Source: an uncultured Fluviicola sp.
Lineage (GTDB): Bacteria > Bacteroidota > Bacteroidia > Flavobacteriales_D > Crocinitomicaceae
DNA: 64,000 nucleotides
Assembly: GCA_913009205.1 (NCBI GenBank)
Contig: CAJVYC010000008.1
Location: 1-64,000, forward strand
Reading direction: 5' to 3'
Under the pieces are notes generated by a model. That model saw nothing but the letters and a program-made list of their open reading frames with translations, was not told where the DNA came from and made no database searches. Below are positions 52,126 through 60,680 of this stretch, one piece after another (position 1 is the first letter of the stretch; each line of letters begins with the position of its first letter). Position numbers and translations under genes: made by a program.

Positions 52126-54156
52126 ATGAAACTTAAATTATTAATCGCGTCCCTATTTATTGCTGTTCACGGGTATTCGCAGAATATGGACAGCCTTCTA
52201 ACCTCATTGTATTTTAACGATGGAGCTATAAGCTCCGATACTAATGGTTTTGATTTCAATTTAGTTTATAATACTTCCCCAACCTACTGGGCTATAGACA
52301 GTTTTCCTGAAAGCATCGTTTTTAACGCTGAGTTGAGTTACGATAACCCATTAGACTCTAATCAATCTTATCAAATTAGAATCGGAAAAGGCGGTCAATT
52401 GTATTCCTTCAGAAGTGCTTTCGGAGAATCTGTCCCACCGCAATGGAGAAGTAGTAACTGGGTTCAACCTTCGTATGGTGGAGGAACATCTTATGCTCCA
52501 TGGGTTGATGAAGTATGGCAAATGGTATGTGTTGATGAATCCCTAAATAATACTCCTGACTCTTCCTATTTTATTCACCAGGCGGGAGTATACTTAAAGA
52601 CACCCGCCCAAAATAAACCATTCTTTTCCCCAAAAATAGCTGAATATTATGATCATCAAAATCAATCTTATAGCATTGTAAACTGGGGTCAGCAAGCACA
52701 TACTGATGACCTTTTAAATATTAATCACACTTCAAACTTGCTGTATTACACCAAATACACAAATAAGGGAAGGGGGGTTATTCAAGTGGATAACATGATT
52801 TATAATTTTGGTCAGGATAACATTAGCTTTTTAAATATGCCTTGGGGAGGAGTACGAAATTCATCTTTAGATCATTTCTTTATATCTACTCCCATTAATG
52901 ATTATAATTTAACTTCTGGCCTCTATGGTCAAACACCTATTGTTCAAACCGCAAACACTGGTGGTTGGGTCGCTTGGGCAAATGATACAAATGGAAATTC
53001 ACCTGCGCTTGGGATGGCTCATCCAATTACAACTAATACATACGGCAATAAATTTAGATACGGTGATGCAGGTAATTTAAATGCTGCTTGGAACGAAAGG
53101 GATTATCATGTGTTTGAAATGGTTAAACAACCATTCCCTGGACAATTAGGCTTTGGCAAGTCAATGAGTTTCAGATATTTCTATGTACTTGGCGCAAATG
53201 TTGACTCCGTAAAAAACAAAATTCTGAATGAGAATTTAGTATACAACTCCCTTGATACCGCTTATATCCCAAGTGCAGTTAATGTTGACTCCGTTCGATA
53301 TCTTTTTCAACAGACTGGAACTAGCATTACCGAGAGTATCTCTAACACTAATAGCGGTTTGTTGCTGAGAACGAGCCCTTACCTTAACAGTTATCCATTA
53401 TTTAAAATAACCTCGGTAACGAATGAAGATGTAATTAGCTCTAATCCATACTTTTTTTCGACGGTTGCTTATGATGGTTCAGCTATAGCTATGGAACTAC
53501 TCGGTTTTCTTGATAACCCAAGCATTATATCTGTTTTTCATGATACTATTTGTAAGAATGAAAGCTATCTTTTTCCTGATGGTTCTGCGCTATCGAACAT
53601 CTCATCGGATACTATTCATCATAGCTTATTAGCTTCTACTCAAGGAGGCTGGGACAGCTTGGTTATTACAAACCTGGAGGTAACAGACATTAATGTTGGA
53701 GTCAATCAAGTAGGTATAAATTTAACAAGCGAAGAAACCATTGGCAGCTACCAATGGTTGGATTGTAACGGTTTTAACAGTCCAATTGTAGGCGAAACAA
53801 ATCAAAACTATATGCCAATTAGTAATGGGAGTTTTGCTGTTGAAGTCACAAAGGGCAATTGCACTGACACATCAAATTGCTATACTATTTCAAATTTAAA
53901 TATTATTGAAAATAATTTTGGAACAGATCTTCAAGTCTATCCCAATCCAACTGACGGCAAAATATTAATTGATTTATGTGATGCTTACGCAACCGTTTCC
54001 ATTTCCATTTCAGATATAAAGGGGAAGCTAATTCGCTCAGAGAAATATGTTCAAGAACAAGTAATTAGTTTGTCTATTCAAGAGCCGAATGGCTTTTATT
54101 TACTAACTATTCTTGCAGAAGATAAAATAGCTATTATTCGTCTAATAAAGAAATAA
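52126..54156 (+). CDS. large secreted T9SS protein of unknown function
   Basis: 676 aa with signal peptide (MKLKLLIASLFIAVHGYSQ). The first 450 residues form an aromatic, beta-rich domain (WGQQAHTDDLLNINHTSNLL, GQDNISFLNMPWGGVRNSSL) that may bind carbohydrate; I cannot name a family. A linker with a GCDS-like repeat remnant and a PKD-type strand (YQWLDCNG, then NQNYMPISNGSFAVEVTKGN) leads to the T9SS type A domain (LQVYPNPTDGKILIDLC to the end). The protein should be secreted to the cell surface. Start follows an attC-like site by 14 bp. Confidence 0.7.
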   Translation: MKLKLLIASLFIAVHGYSQNMDSLLTSLYFNDGAISSDTNGFDFNLVYNTSPTYWAIDSFPESIVFNAELSYDNPLDSNQSYQIRIGKGGQLYSFRSAFGESVPPQWRSSNWVQPSYGGGTSYAPWVDEVWQMVCVDESLNNTPDSSYFIHQAGVYLKTPAQNKPFFSPKIAEYYDHQNQSYSIVNWGQQAHTDDLLNINHTSNLLYYTKYTNKGRGVIQVDNMIYNFGQDNISFLNMPWGGVRNSSLDHFFISTPINDYNLTSGLYGQTPIVQTANTGGWVAWANDTNGNSPALGMAHPITTNTYGNKFRYGDAGNLNAAWNERDYHVFEMVKQPFPGQLGFGKSMSFRYFYVLGANVDSVKNKILNENLVYNSLDTAYIPSAVNVDSVRYLFQQTGTSITESISNTNSGLLLRTSPYLNSYPLFKITSVTNEDVISSNPYFFSTVAYDGSAIAMELLGFLDNPSIISVFHDTICKNESYLFPDGSALSNISSDTIHHSLLASTQGGWDSLVITNLEVTDINVGVNQVGINLTSEETIGSYQWLDCNGFNSPIVGETNQNYMPISNGSFAVEVTKGNCTDTSNCYTISNLNIIENNFGTDLQVYPNPTDGKILIDLCDAYATVSISISDIKGKLIRSEKYVQEQVISLSIQEPNGFYLLTILAEDKIAIIRLIKK

Positions 54157-54365
54157 AACGATTTGTAAACTTGAAGTATTGGCCTGAAAATTGTGTAAAT
54201 GTTATTTCTAAATAAAATTAGCTTATCAAACATTTACCCTGAATTAATTTCATTCTAAGCCTTACGCTTTCTACCGTTCAGATTAATAATATTCGTATAT
54301 TTTAAGATTATTAATCCTTTGCTTTTATTTATGGATTAGTTAGAAGTACTATACACTCACAGTTA

Positions 54366-54406
54366 TTAAAAACACTTATTGTTAAAACAACAATAAGTAT
54401 TTTTAA
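54366..54406. promoter_or_regulatory. long palindrome upstream of the GH16 gene
   Basis: TTAAAAACACTTATTGTT and its inverted copy (one mismatch) form 18-bp arms around a 5-nt centre. The palindrome abuts the -7 box, so it could be an operator for the GH16 promoter; a terminator of the upstream gene is the alternative. Confidence 0.45.
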
Positions 54407-54414
54407 TATATTTG
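54407..54414 (+). promoter_or_regulatory. -7 promoter element of the GH16 gene
   Basis: TATATTTG matches TAnnTTTG, 37 bp before the ATG at 54452. Confidence 0.45.
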
Positions 54415-54451
54415 AGCTTTTATAATATCATTATTAAAATGAAATACTAGT

Positions 54452-55993
54452 ATGAAAAAAAGCTTCATAATTTCAATCTTCACCTTATTAATGTCGGCCC
54501 AATTTGCATTTTCACAACAAATGCCTCTCGATTTTTCAGATATCTCAGATGTGTTTAGCAACTGGGGAGGTAGCACATTTACAACGGTCCCTTCACCAAC
54601 AGACCCAAATAATACAGTAGGTCAATTTGGTCGTAATAGTTCTGTTTCAGAACAGGGGAATTATATGGATTTGGATAGATCTATTGACTTAGATTTTAAT
54701 GATGAAATAACATTAAAGTTTTATGCCTCTGATGCTAATTCTCATACAGTTACAGTTAAACTTGAGAACGGAACAAACGCAAATATAGAAGTAGGAGCAA
54801 CAACGACTCAGAATATGTGGACAGAACTGACCTTTGATTTTTCTACTATTGGAGGTAACGGCGAATATAATAGGTTAACTATTAGGATTGATGATGGAAG
54901 TTCAGTTGCTGGAACTTTTTTAATAGATGATATTGATGATGGTTCTGTACATTTAGACCTTAATGCAATTGATGTAGAGTACACGGATTTAGTTTGGTCT
55001 GATGAGTTTGATACACCCGGAAAAACAGCAATTAACTCTACAAATTGGTTTCATCAAACACAATTACCAGCAGGAGGAAGCTGGTTTAATGGAGAAGAGC
55101 AGCATTATACAAATCGCATAGAAAATTCTTTTGTAGAAAACGATAATTTAAATATTGTTGCCATAAAGGAATCTTTTACAGACCAAGGCGTAACAAAGCA
55201 ATATACGTCTGCAAGGTTAAACTCCAAGTTTGCATTTACCTATGGAAGAGTAGATGTAAGGGCTAAATTACCAGCAGGTAATGGTACCTGGCCAGCTATT
55301 TGGACCTTAGGTAAAAATATTAGCGAATCTGGAGCTTACTGGCAAACTCAAGGTTTTGGTAATACTTCATGGCCTGCTTGTGGTGAAATAGATATTATGG
55401 AGCATGGGTTAGGTGCTGTAAATCATACATCGAGTGCATTGCATACACCTTCAAGCTTTGGAAATACTATAAACACTGCTTCACAAGTAATTAGTGATGT
55501 TACTAATAATTATCATATATACTCTGTTAATTGGTCTCCAAATCAAATTACATTTTTAGTTGATAGTGTGGGATTCTATACTTATAATCCAGCTGTTAAA
55601 GATGCAAATACATGGCCATTTGATTTAGAGCAATATCTAATATTAAATATTGCAATGGGTGGAGTATCTGGATCAATTAGTCCTTCATTTACTCAAAGTC
55701 CAATGGTTATTGATTATGTCAGGGTCTATCAAAACAATGGTTTAGGTGTTAAGGATAATTCGCAATTAAATTCTTCTATTCAGGTTTATCCAAATCCAGT
55801 GAACGATATTATTTATTTAAACGCTAATGTGCCTCTTACTAAATTGACGCTTTGCGATGTTTCTGGTAAACATATTCTTACACAAGAAAAACCTAAAGAA
55901 AGCATTAATGTAAGTGCTTTAAGACCGGGTGTTTATATTCTTGAGATTTATTCAAGCCAAGAGAAATCACAGAAAAGAGTGATCATAAATTGA
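54452..55993 (+). CDS. secreted GH16 beta-glucanase (laminarinase-like) with T9SS sorting domain
   Basis: 513 aa: signal peptide (1-22), an N-terminal jelly-roll region (about 25-165) like a carbohydrate-binding module, a GH16 catalytic domain (about 178-425) and a T9SS type A domain (about 435-513, IQVYPNPVNDIIYLNANVPL). The catalytic motif GEIDIMEHG (311-319) has nucleophile E312, D314 and acid/base E317. GH16 enzymes of this type cut beta-1,3/1,4-glucans such as algal laminarin. The gene looks more AT-rich than its neighbours and is preceded by a long palindrome and promoter. Horizontal acquisition is plausible. Confidence 0.88.
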   Translation: MKKSFIISIFTLLMSAQFAFSQQMPLDFSDISDVFSNWGGSTFTTVPSPTDPNNTVGQFGRNSSVSEQGNYMDLDRSIDLDFNDEITLKFYASDANSHTVTVKLENGTNANIEVGATTTQNMWTELTFDFSTIGGNGEYNRLTIRIDDGSSVAGTFLIDDIDDGSVHLDLNAIDVEYTDLVWSDEFDTPGKTAINSTNWFHQTQLPAGGSWFNGEEQHYTNRIENSFVENDNLNIVAIKESFTDQGVTKQYTSARLNSKFAFTYGRVDVRAKLPAGNGTWPAIWTLGKNISESGAYWQTQGFGNTSWPACGEIDIMEHGLGAVNHTSSALHTPSSFGNTINTASQVISDVTNNYHIYSVNWSPNQITFLVDSVGFYTYNPAVKDANTWPFDLEQYLILNIAMGGVSGSISPSFTQSPMVIDYVRVYQNNGLGVKDNSQLNSSIQVYPNPVNDIIYLNANVPLTKLTLCDVSGKHILTQEKPKESINVSALRPGVYILEIYSSQEKSQKRVIIN

Positions 55994-56107
55994 TCTTTGT
56001 TCCTCCCCAGTTATTAAGTGCACATTTGGAAGAATTGATTCCTTATCTAATGGTAGTTCAAAATAAAAAGTATGATTTGAGCATAAACCTCACCGAATGA
56101 TAATACT

Positions 56108-56236
56108 GCTAACATTACCTATACTTCATTGCTTAAATCTCGCTTCGAATGATAAATCATTCAAACTCGTAAGGCCGTACTCCGAAATTAGTTTTATCTT
56201 CAGTCAAACGCAAAAGCCCATAGCCAACACGTTAGC
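56108..56236 (+). repeat. attC-like imperfect palindrome
   Basis: Begins GCTAACATTACCTAT and ends AGCCAACACGTTAGC; the terminal GCTAAC/GTTAGC boxes are exact complements. The inside holds a GAATGAT/ATCATTC hairpin and further partly paired blocks. It lies between the GH16 and esterase genes with the same polarity as the other sites. Confidence 0.5.
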
Positions 56237-56288
56237 CTCAATTAAAACAAGTAAGTCAAATAGCACTATTAATTAAAATACTTAACCA

Positions 56289-57578
56289 ATGAAAACGATT
56301 TTAATTATGTCAACATTCCTATTATTCACCTTTTCAGGAATAGCACAAATTAATCCCCAGTTCAACGCAATCCCTGCAAATTGGAATATAAACAGTCCAA
56401 ACCCGGTCTTTGTTCAAAATTTCAACTATGACAATATAGACGTAAATAAGCAAGTCTTTCACTTATTCTTACCAGATACCACAGGTAATTTTCCTCTTGT
56501 TATTTTTATTCATGGAGGGGGTTTTATATCAGGTACTCCGGATATTGTTTCAACTCCTGCAAGAAGACAAGATATTAAATATTTTCTGGAAAACGGAATC
56601 GCTTTTGCCAGTGTTGGATATCGCCTCATTAACAATGCTGGTCCAGATAATGAAGGTGTAATCAAATGTTTGAATGATGCAAAGAGAGCACTTCAGTTCA
56701 TACGTTATTATTCAAATGGCTTACATATAAATCCTTCAACAATAGCTTTGCAAGGACGGTCAGCTGGAGCAAGTAGTAGCTACTGGTTGGGAACACGACC
56801 TGACATGGCAGATCAAAATGCTACAGATCCTATTTTACAGGAATCAACAAGAGTTTGTGCGGTGGACTTATATGGACCTCAATCTACGCTAGATGTTTAT
56901 AAATGGGAGACACAAGTATTCAATAACTTCGACGGGAATGGCACCAACTATACGTTGGATAGTATGGAAAACTTAATGGGTTTTGATAGAGCTTCTAATT
57001 TTCATGGCGGATTTGACTCTATCTCGCAAATTTTAGTTGAGCCTGCTTTGATTCAGTATCGACAGGATATAGACCAACTTTTCTACTTGTCTAATGATGA
57101 CCCTCCATTGTTCATAAGCAGTCAATCCTCAGCAGTTCATCCAAGTCAGGACCTGTTTCATCATTCTTTTCACGGTCGAGAAATTCATAATACTGCTTTG
57201 GCGGTGGGTGTATCAGAAGTTAAGGCAGATATCCCGGCACTCTCCATTAATACAACTAATGGAGAGAGTGGGATTGAGTTTTTGGCAAGGCACTTGAATA
57301 GTTGTTCATTAACAACCTCAATACCAGATATAAAAGTCAGTGAAAATTATATTGACATTTCTCCAAATCCAGTAGTCAATCAATTTACTATTAATGGAAC
57401 ATTAACGCTGTATCAAATTGATGTTTTGGATGCTACTGGGCAATTCATACAAACAATCAATAATGTCGAAAATTCTCATACCATCGACATTTCAGTGCTT
57501 CCTGGCGGTTTGTATTTTGTCAGAGTGAGGGATCTTTCGAATAATTTATTGGAAGTTCAGAAGGTTATTAAGCTTTAA
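56289..57578 (+). CDS. secreted alpha/beta-hydrolase (esterase) with T9SS sorting domain
   Basis: 429 aa. A signal peptide (MKTILIMSTFLLFTFSGIAQ) is followed by an alpha/beta-hydrolase domain (about 45-335) with the oxyanion loop VIFIHGGGFISG (about 71-82) and the nucleophile elbow LQGRSAGASS (Ser about 158), as in carboxylesterase/BD-FAE-type enzymes. A His in HGREIHNTALAVG (about 297) could complete the triad. The C-terminal ISPNPVVNQFTINGT domain is a T9SS type A signal. Likely a secreted esterase acting on acylated polysaccharides, next to the GH16 glucanase. Confidence 0.82.
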   Translation: MKTILIMSTFLLFTFSGIAQINPQFNAIPANWNINSPNPVFVQNFNYDNIDVNKQVFHLFLPDTTGNFPLVIFIHGGGFISGTPDIVSTPARRQDIKYFLENGIAFASVGYRLINNAGPDNEGVIKCLNDAKRALQFIRYYSNGLHINPSTIALQGRSAGASSSYWLGTRPDMADQNATDPILQESTRVCAVDLYGPQSTLDVYKWETQVFNNFDGNGTNYTLDSMENLMGFDRASNFHGGFDSISQILVEPALIQYRQDIDQLFYLSNDDPPLFISSQSSAVHPSQDLFHHSFHGREIHNTALAVGVSEVKADIPALSINTTNGESGIEFLARHLNSCSLTTSIPDIKVSENYIDISPNPVVNQFTINGTLTLYQIDVLDATGQFIQTINNVENSHTIDISVLPGGLYFVRVRDLSNNLLEVQKVIKL

Positions 57579-57634
57579 AAAAGTAGAACTTTAAAAAATT
57601 CCTTTAACAATAGGTCATATAAATTAAGACTAAG

Positions 57635-57826
57635 GCTAACACTGTATATAGCAAATAGGGCGTTGAGTGTTTAACGAAAAGTCAGTGCTACTTAAAATCC
57701 CGCCAAATTTTTAATTTGGCTTTTAAGAATGATGAAATTAAAAACAAAATATATAACTGTGGCTCAGAGAAAACCCGAAACTAGAATGCTTTCTACTGCC
57801 CTACTTGCCATATACTAACCGTTATG
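57635..57826 (+). repeat. long attC-like palindrome
   Basis: GCTAAC at the left and CCGTTATG at the right flank arms GTATATAGCAAATAGGGC and GCCCTACTTGCCATATAC, which pair at 16 of 18 positions. The roughly 135-nt interior holds a second hairpin GCCAAAT/ATTTGGC. It fills the gap after the esterase gene. Confidence 0.6.
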
Positions 57827-57945
57827 TGTAATTAAGAGTTAAAGAAATATATTATAGTATAAAGTTTGGTTCTTTTCTGCTATTTTTATTTTAAAACGGA
57901 AAGCATTAAAAAACTTTTGAGTCGGAAAATCAAATTTACCAGATC

Positions 57946-58644
57946 ATGAAAAAAACAACTCTTTTATTTATAACATTAATTGCCTGTTCAACTGCTATCT
58001 ATGGGCAAACTAAAAAGGATATAATTCTACAACAAACAAAGACCATAGATAGTTTGAATCTTGAATCATCTAAATTGATAAACCTTAATATTGAGATTTC
58101 GAATGAACTTGCAGAGAAAAACAAAGAGATCGATAACCTGGAAGAAAGTATTCGCTCCAAAGAAATGATTAACTCTACTAACACTGAAGAGATATCTAAA
58201 TTGAAAGATGTAATCGTATCGAAAGATGAAGAAACAGCTACGTTGAAAAATGCAATTGTTCTAAAAGATGATGAAATAGCTAGTTTGAAAAATGCAACCA
58301 TTTCAGAAAACACAATAATTGTAGAAGTTGAAGACCCAAAAGAGATCTATTTCGAAGGAACGGTCATACTAGAGTCGATGTATGATGGTGTTTTTTACAT
58401 TGATGTCGAAGTAAACAAAGGGAAATTAGCGGGTAAAACAGAGAGCCTCTACTTCAGGTCTGGAATGGAAGATACTAATTACATTGATTATACGGGAAAC
58501 GCAAATTTTGATGGCGGCGGTGAAGGAGAAGGAAAGAAGGTTTCAGGTGTAATTATCCGCTCCATTGGTAACTTTGAGAATTATGAAACCGGTGAAGATG
58601 ATTCAAAAGAAATTTACAGGGTTAAGGATTTGAATTACAAGTAA
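57946..58644 (+). CDS. secreted coiled-coil protein of unknown function
   Basis: 232 aa with signal peptide (MKKTTLLFITLIACSTAIYG). Residues about 25-125 are a long coiled coil with heptads and a locally repeated unit (SKDEETATLKNAIVLKDDEI then ASLKNATIS). A C-terminal beta domain (about 130-232, YFEGTVILESMYDGVFYIDV) is not recognised. There is no T9SS signal, so it is probably periplasmic. It sits alone between an attC-like site and a convergent gene, as a cassette gene would. Confidence 0.68.
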   Translation: MKKTTLLFITLIACSTAIYGQTKKDIILQQTKTIDSLNLESSKLINLNIEISNELAEKNKEIDNLEESIRSKEMINSTNTEEISKLKDVIVSKDEETATLKNAIVLKDDEIASLKNATISENTIIVEVEDPKEIYFEGTVILESMYDGVFYIDVEVNKGKLAGKTESLYFRSGMEDTNYIDYTGNANFDGGGEGEGKKVSGVIIRSIGNFENYETGEDDSKEIYRVKDLNYK

Positions 58645-58698
58645 TGCTGTATAATCTCGATACGTTCTTCAATTCACTAGCAAGCCTCATAGCAAAAC

Positions 58699-58724
58699 CT
58701 AAACTGCATTAAAACGCAGTTTAG
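58699..58724. terminator. terminator-like hairpin
   Basis: CTAAACTGC/GCAGTTTAG, a perfect 9-bp stem with an 8-nt loop, between the convergent coiled-coil and 176-aa protein genes. The T-tract is weak. Confidence 0.5.
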
Positions 58725-58827
58725 CCTTGTCGTTGTAAGTAATAAAAGTTTAGACCCCGCCAGATTTAAATAAAAATTATGGAAATGATCTTTTATTGCA
58801 TGATTGTCAACCCCGTGTAAAGATCGG

Positions 58828-59358
58828 CTATTGTTTATATACAATCGAGTTCAAGGGCACAACTTTAATCCCCCACTTTTCACCCTTAAAATCAAATTTC
58901 TTCCGTTTTCCGTATGCTAAGTCAATCGTGTACGTCGACGTAAGACCCGATAAGGCTCCAACTTCCATAAGATCAATCCCCGTATCATCATGATCGGCAG
59001 AAAACACTAAAACAATACCCGCTGCGGCGGCGGTTACACCTACTCCCAAAATCCAAGCTGACAAATACTGTCCTATATGTCGTCGTTCTTTGCTATTCAT
59101 ACCTAAACGAACTAGATTTTCAAGTTTCACGTATGTTGAATCTAATTTAAATCCGTTTTCAGAAATATTGGAAATCCGCCCCTTTATCTTAGTGCCATCT
59201 TTTAAATTCACTTTCACAAAATCATTTCGTTCTAGAATGATATTTTTTGAAGTACTATTGTTTTTTTGTTTTGAAAAAATGAGGCAAAGAGTGTCTGTGT
59301 CTTGTGCGATAGCTGAGATGTTCATCAGTAAAAACGCGATTAAAAGTATTCGTATCAT
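58828..59358 (-). CDS. exported small membrane-associated protein of unknown function
   Basis: 176 aa with an N-terminal signal peptide (MIRILLIAFLLMNISAIAQ), a beta-rich Sm/KOW-like part (about 45-90: FVKVNLKDGTKIKGRISNIS), then one glycine/alanine-rich transmembrane segment (LSAWILGVGVTAAAAGIVLV, about 103-122) and a short basic end. Proteins of this layout occur as uncharacterised Bacteroidota envelope proteins. It is the only gene in the block on the minus strand, flanked by a terminator hairpin and a truncated repeat copy. Confidence 0.65.
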   Translation of the reverse strand: MIRILLIAFLLMNISAIAQDTDTLCLIFSKQKNNSTSKNIILERNDFVKVNLKDGTKIKGRISNISENGFKLDSTYVKLENLVRLGMNSKERRHIGQYLSAWILGVGVTAAAAGIVLVFSADHDDTGIDLMEVGALSGLTSTYTIDLAYGKRKKFDFKGEKWGIKVVPLNSIVYKQ

Positions 59359-59412
59359 AAGCGAATTTAATTATTTACGTAATAGGTCCAATATTATGTT
59401 CGAATATTTATG

Positions 59413-59473
59413 ACAGCACCTGCACTCCATGCGGGTTTTTGCTTCGAGAGATCATTTATGTGCTAACAAATCT
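59413..59473 (+). repeat. truncated copy 2 of the attC-like repeat
   Basis: GCACCTGCACTCCATGCGGG followed by TTTTTGCTTCGAGAGATCAT matches the left half of the copies at 50515 and 60531, then the similarity stops. The right GTTAG-type end is missing. Confidence 0.6.
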
Positions 59474-59568
59474 TGGTGAAAAGTCCATGCGTCTTTCTGG
59501 GCAATACTAGAATTTTAATACTAAAAACCAGAATCACTAAAAACTGATTTTTAGGACGACATAAAACA

Positions 59569-60417
59569 TTGCTCAGAATAAAAAACACTCAACTGAAACA
59601 ACTGATTCAACTTTTTATCGTTAAAGGACTAATGGAAGTATACAAAGGGCCTCATTTATTAATCGAACATAAAGAAGCGAATTCAAGGCTAATTTGTACT
59701 TGGAAATCTAGTCCGGTTAATGATTTAGCGTACAGAAAAGAGTTGATAGAACATTTAAACATAGCTCAGAAAATTAAGCCTAATCAAATAGTTTGGAATT
59801 TAGGTGAAAAAAGATTTACGCCAACTGTTACTTCAAAAAAATGGGTTGATGAAAGTATTTTAAAACCAATCTTTAAAGCTGGATTTGTAAGCAGAAGAAT
59901 AGATGGTTTTGATCAAATGGCGTTTGTTACCGGAAGAGATGTTTTAGTTTTGATGCAGGGCATAGAAAAACCTACTGCTGGATTTAACTCAAAGTATTTT
60001 GCAACTGAAAAAGAAGCTATAAGTTGGTTGAATGAAGAGCCAAAAACTAAAGATTATGAGAATCAGAATTTATCAATCACTTTTAAAGGAAGAGATGAAA
60101 ATGATAATATAGTTTTTGAGCTTAAAGAACAGGGGTCTGAATTTCATAGTACTATTAATGTATTTAAAACGATTATTGAACAAAATCATTTTATGAGGAA
60201 TAATGTTGAAAAATATTCTTCTTTAACTCCAAGAGAAAAAGAAACGCTCAAACTCATTATCAAGGGATATACTAATAATCAGATAGCTGAGAAACTGTGT
60301 ATTTCTAACCATACCGTCCGAACTCATAGAAATCGAATTTGGAAAAAACTTGGAGTTAAGCAACTCAATGATTGCTTAAAATATCAATGGTTTTTCGATA
60401 CCTCCAACTCCGCTTAA
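59569..60417 (+). CDS. LuxR-type HTH transcriptional regulator
   Basis: 282 aa starting with TTG. The C-terminal LuxR/GerE helix-turn-helix (about 220-275) is clear: SLTPREKETLKLIIKGYTNN and NHTVRTHRNRIWKKLGVKQL. The N-terminal 200 residues are an unassigned sensor-like region, partly like STAS-type folds (ATEKEAISWLNEEPKT); there is no receiver domain. The target genes are unknown; the neighbouring surface-protein cassettes are candidates. No ATG lies in a suitable position, so the start is uncertain by a few codons. Confidence 0.78.
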   Translation: MLRIKNTQLKQLIQLFIVKGLMEVYKGPHLLIEHKEANSRLICTWKSSPVNDLAYRKELIEHLNIAQKIKPNQIVWNLGEKRFTPTVTSKKWVDESILKPIFKAGFVSRRIDGFDQMAFVTGRDVLVLMQGIEKPTAGFNSKYFATEKEAISWLNEEPKTKDYENQNLSITFKGRDENDNIVFELKEQGSEFHSTINVFKTIIEQNHFMRNNVEKYSSLTPREKETLKLIIKGYTNNQIAEKLCISNHTVRTHRNRIWKKLGVKQLNDCLKYQWFFDTSNSA

Positions 60418-60600
60418 GAGGTAAATATGCTGTTTGGTGATTTTTTCATGCTGAAATACGCCTACATGAGCAAAGGCGATTACGAAAATAACATGCATAT
60501 GTTTGGCTTAGCGTTTAATCATCAGTCTACGATAAAACAACACACAACCGCACCTGCACTTCATGCGGGCTTATGCTTCGAGAGATCACTGATTTGTTAA
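60418..60600 (+). pseudogene. fragment of an outer-membrane protein C-terminus joined to the repeat
   Basis: The frame MLFGDFFMLKYAYMSKGDYE, NNMHMFGLAFNHQS reads like the last strands of a beta-barrel, then runs into the attC-like repeat and stops there. Too short to be a gene; probably the left-over end of a lost neighbour. Confidence 0.4.
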
Positions 60601-60672
60601 CAAATCTATTCTTAACTTCGAAAAACCAACCTTGTTAGCGAGCCGCAGATTGCGTAGCCCCAAACGTTAGAC
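60531..60672 (+). repeat. attC-like repeat, copy 3 (right boundary of the cassette block)
   Basis: ACAACACACAACCGCACCTG, the core TGCGGGCTTATGCTTCGAGA, and the right part GAGCCGCAGATTGCGTAGCC ending CAAACGTTAGACT align along their length with copy 1 at 50515-50636. It ends 9 bp before the mnmE stop codon. Confidence 0.6.
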
Positions 60673-60680
60673 TCTTATCT

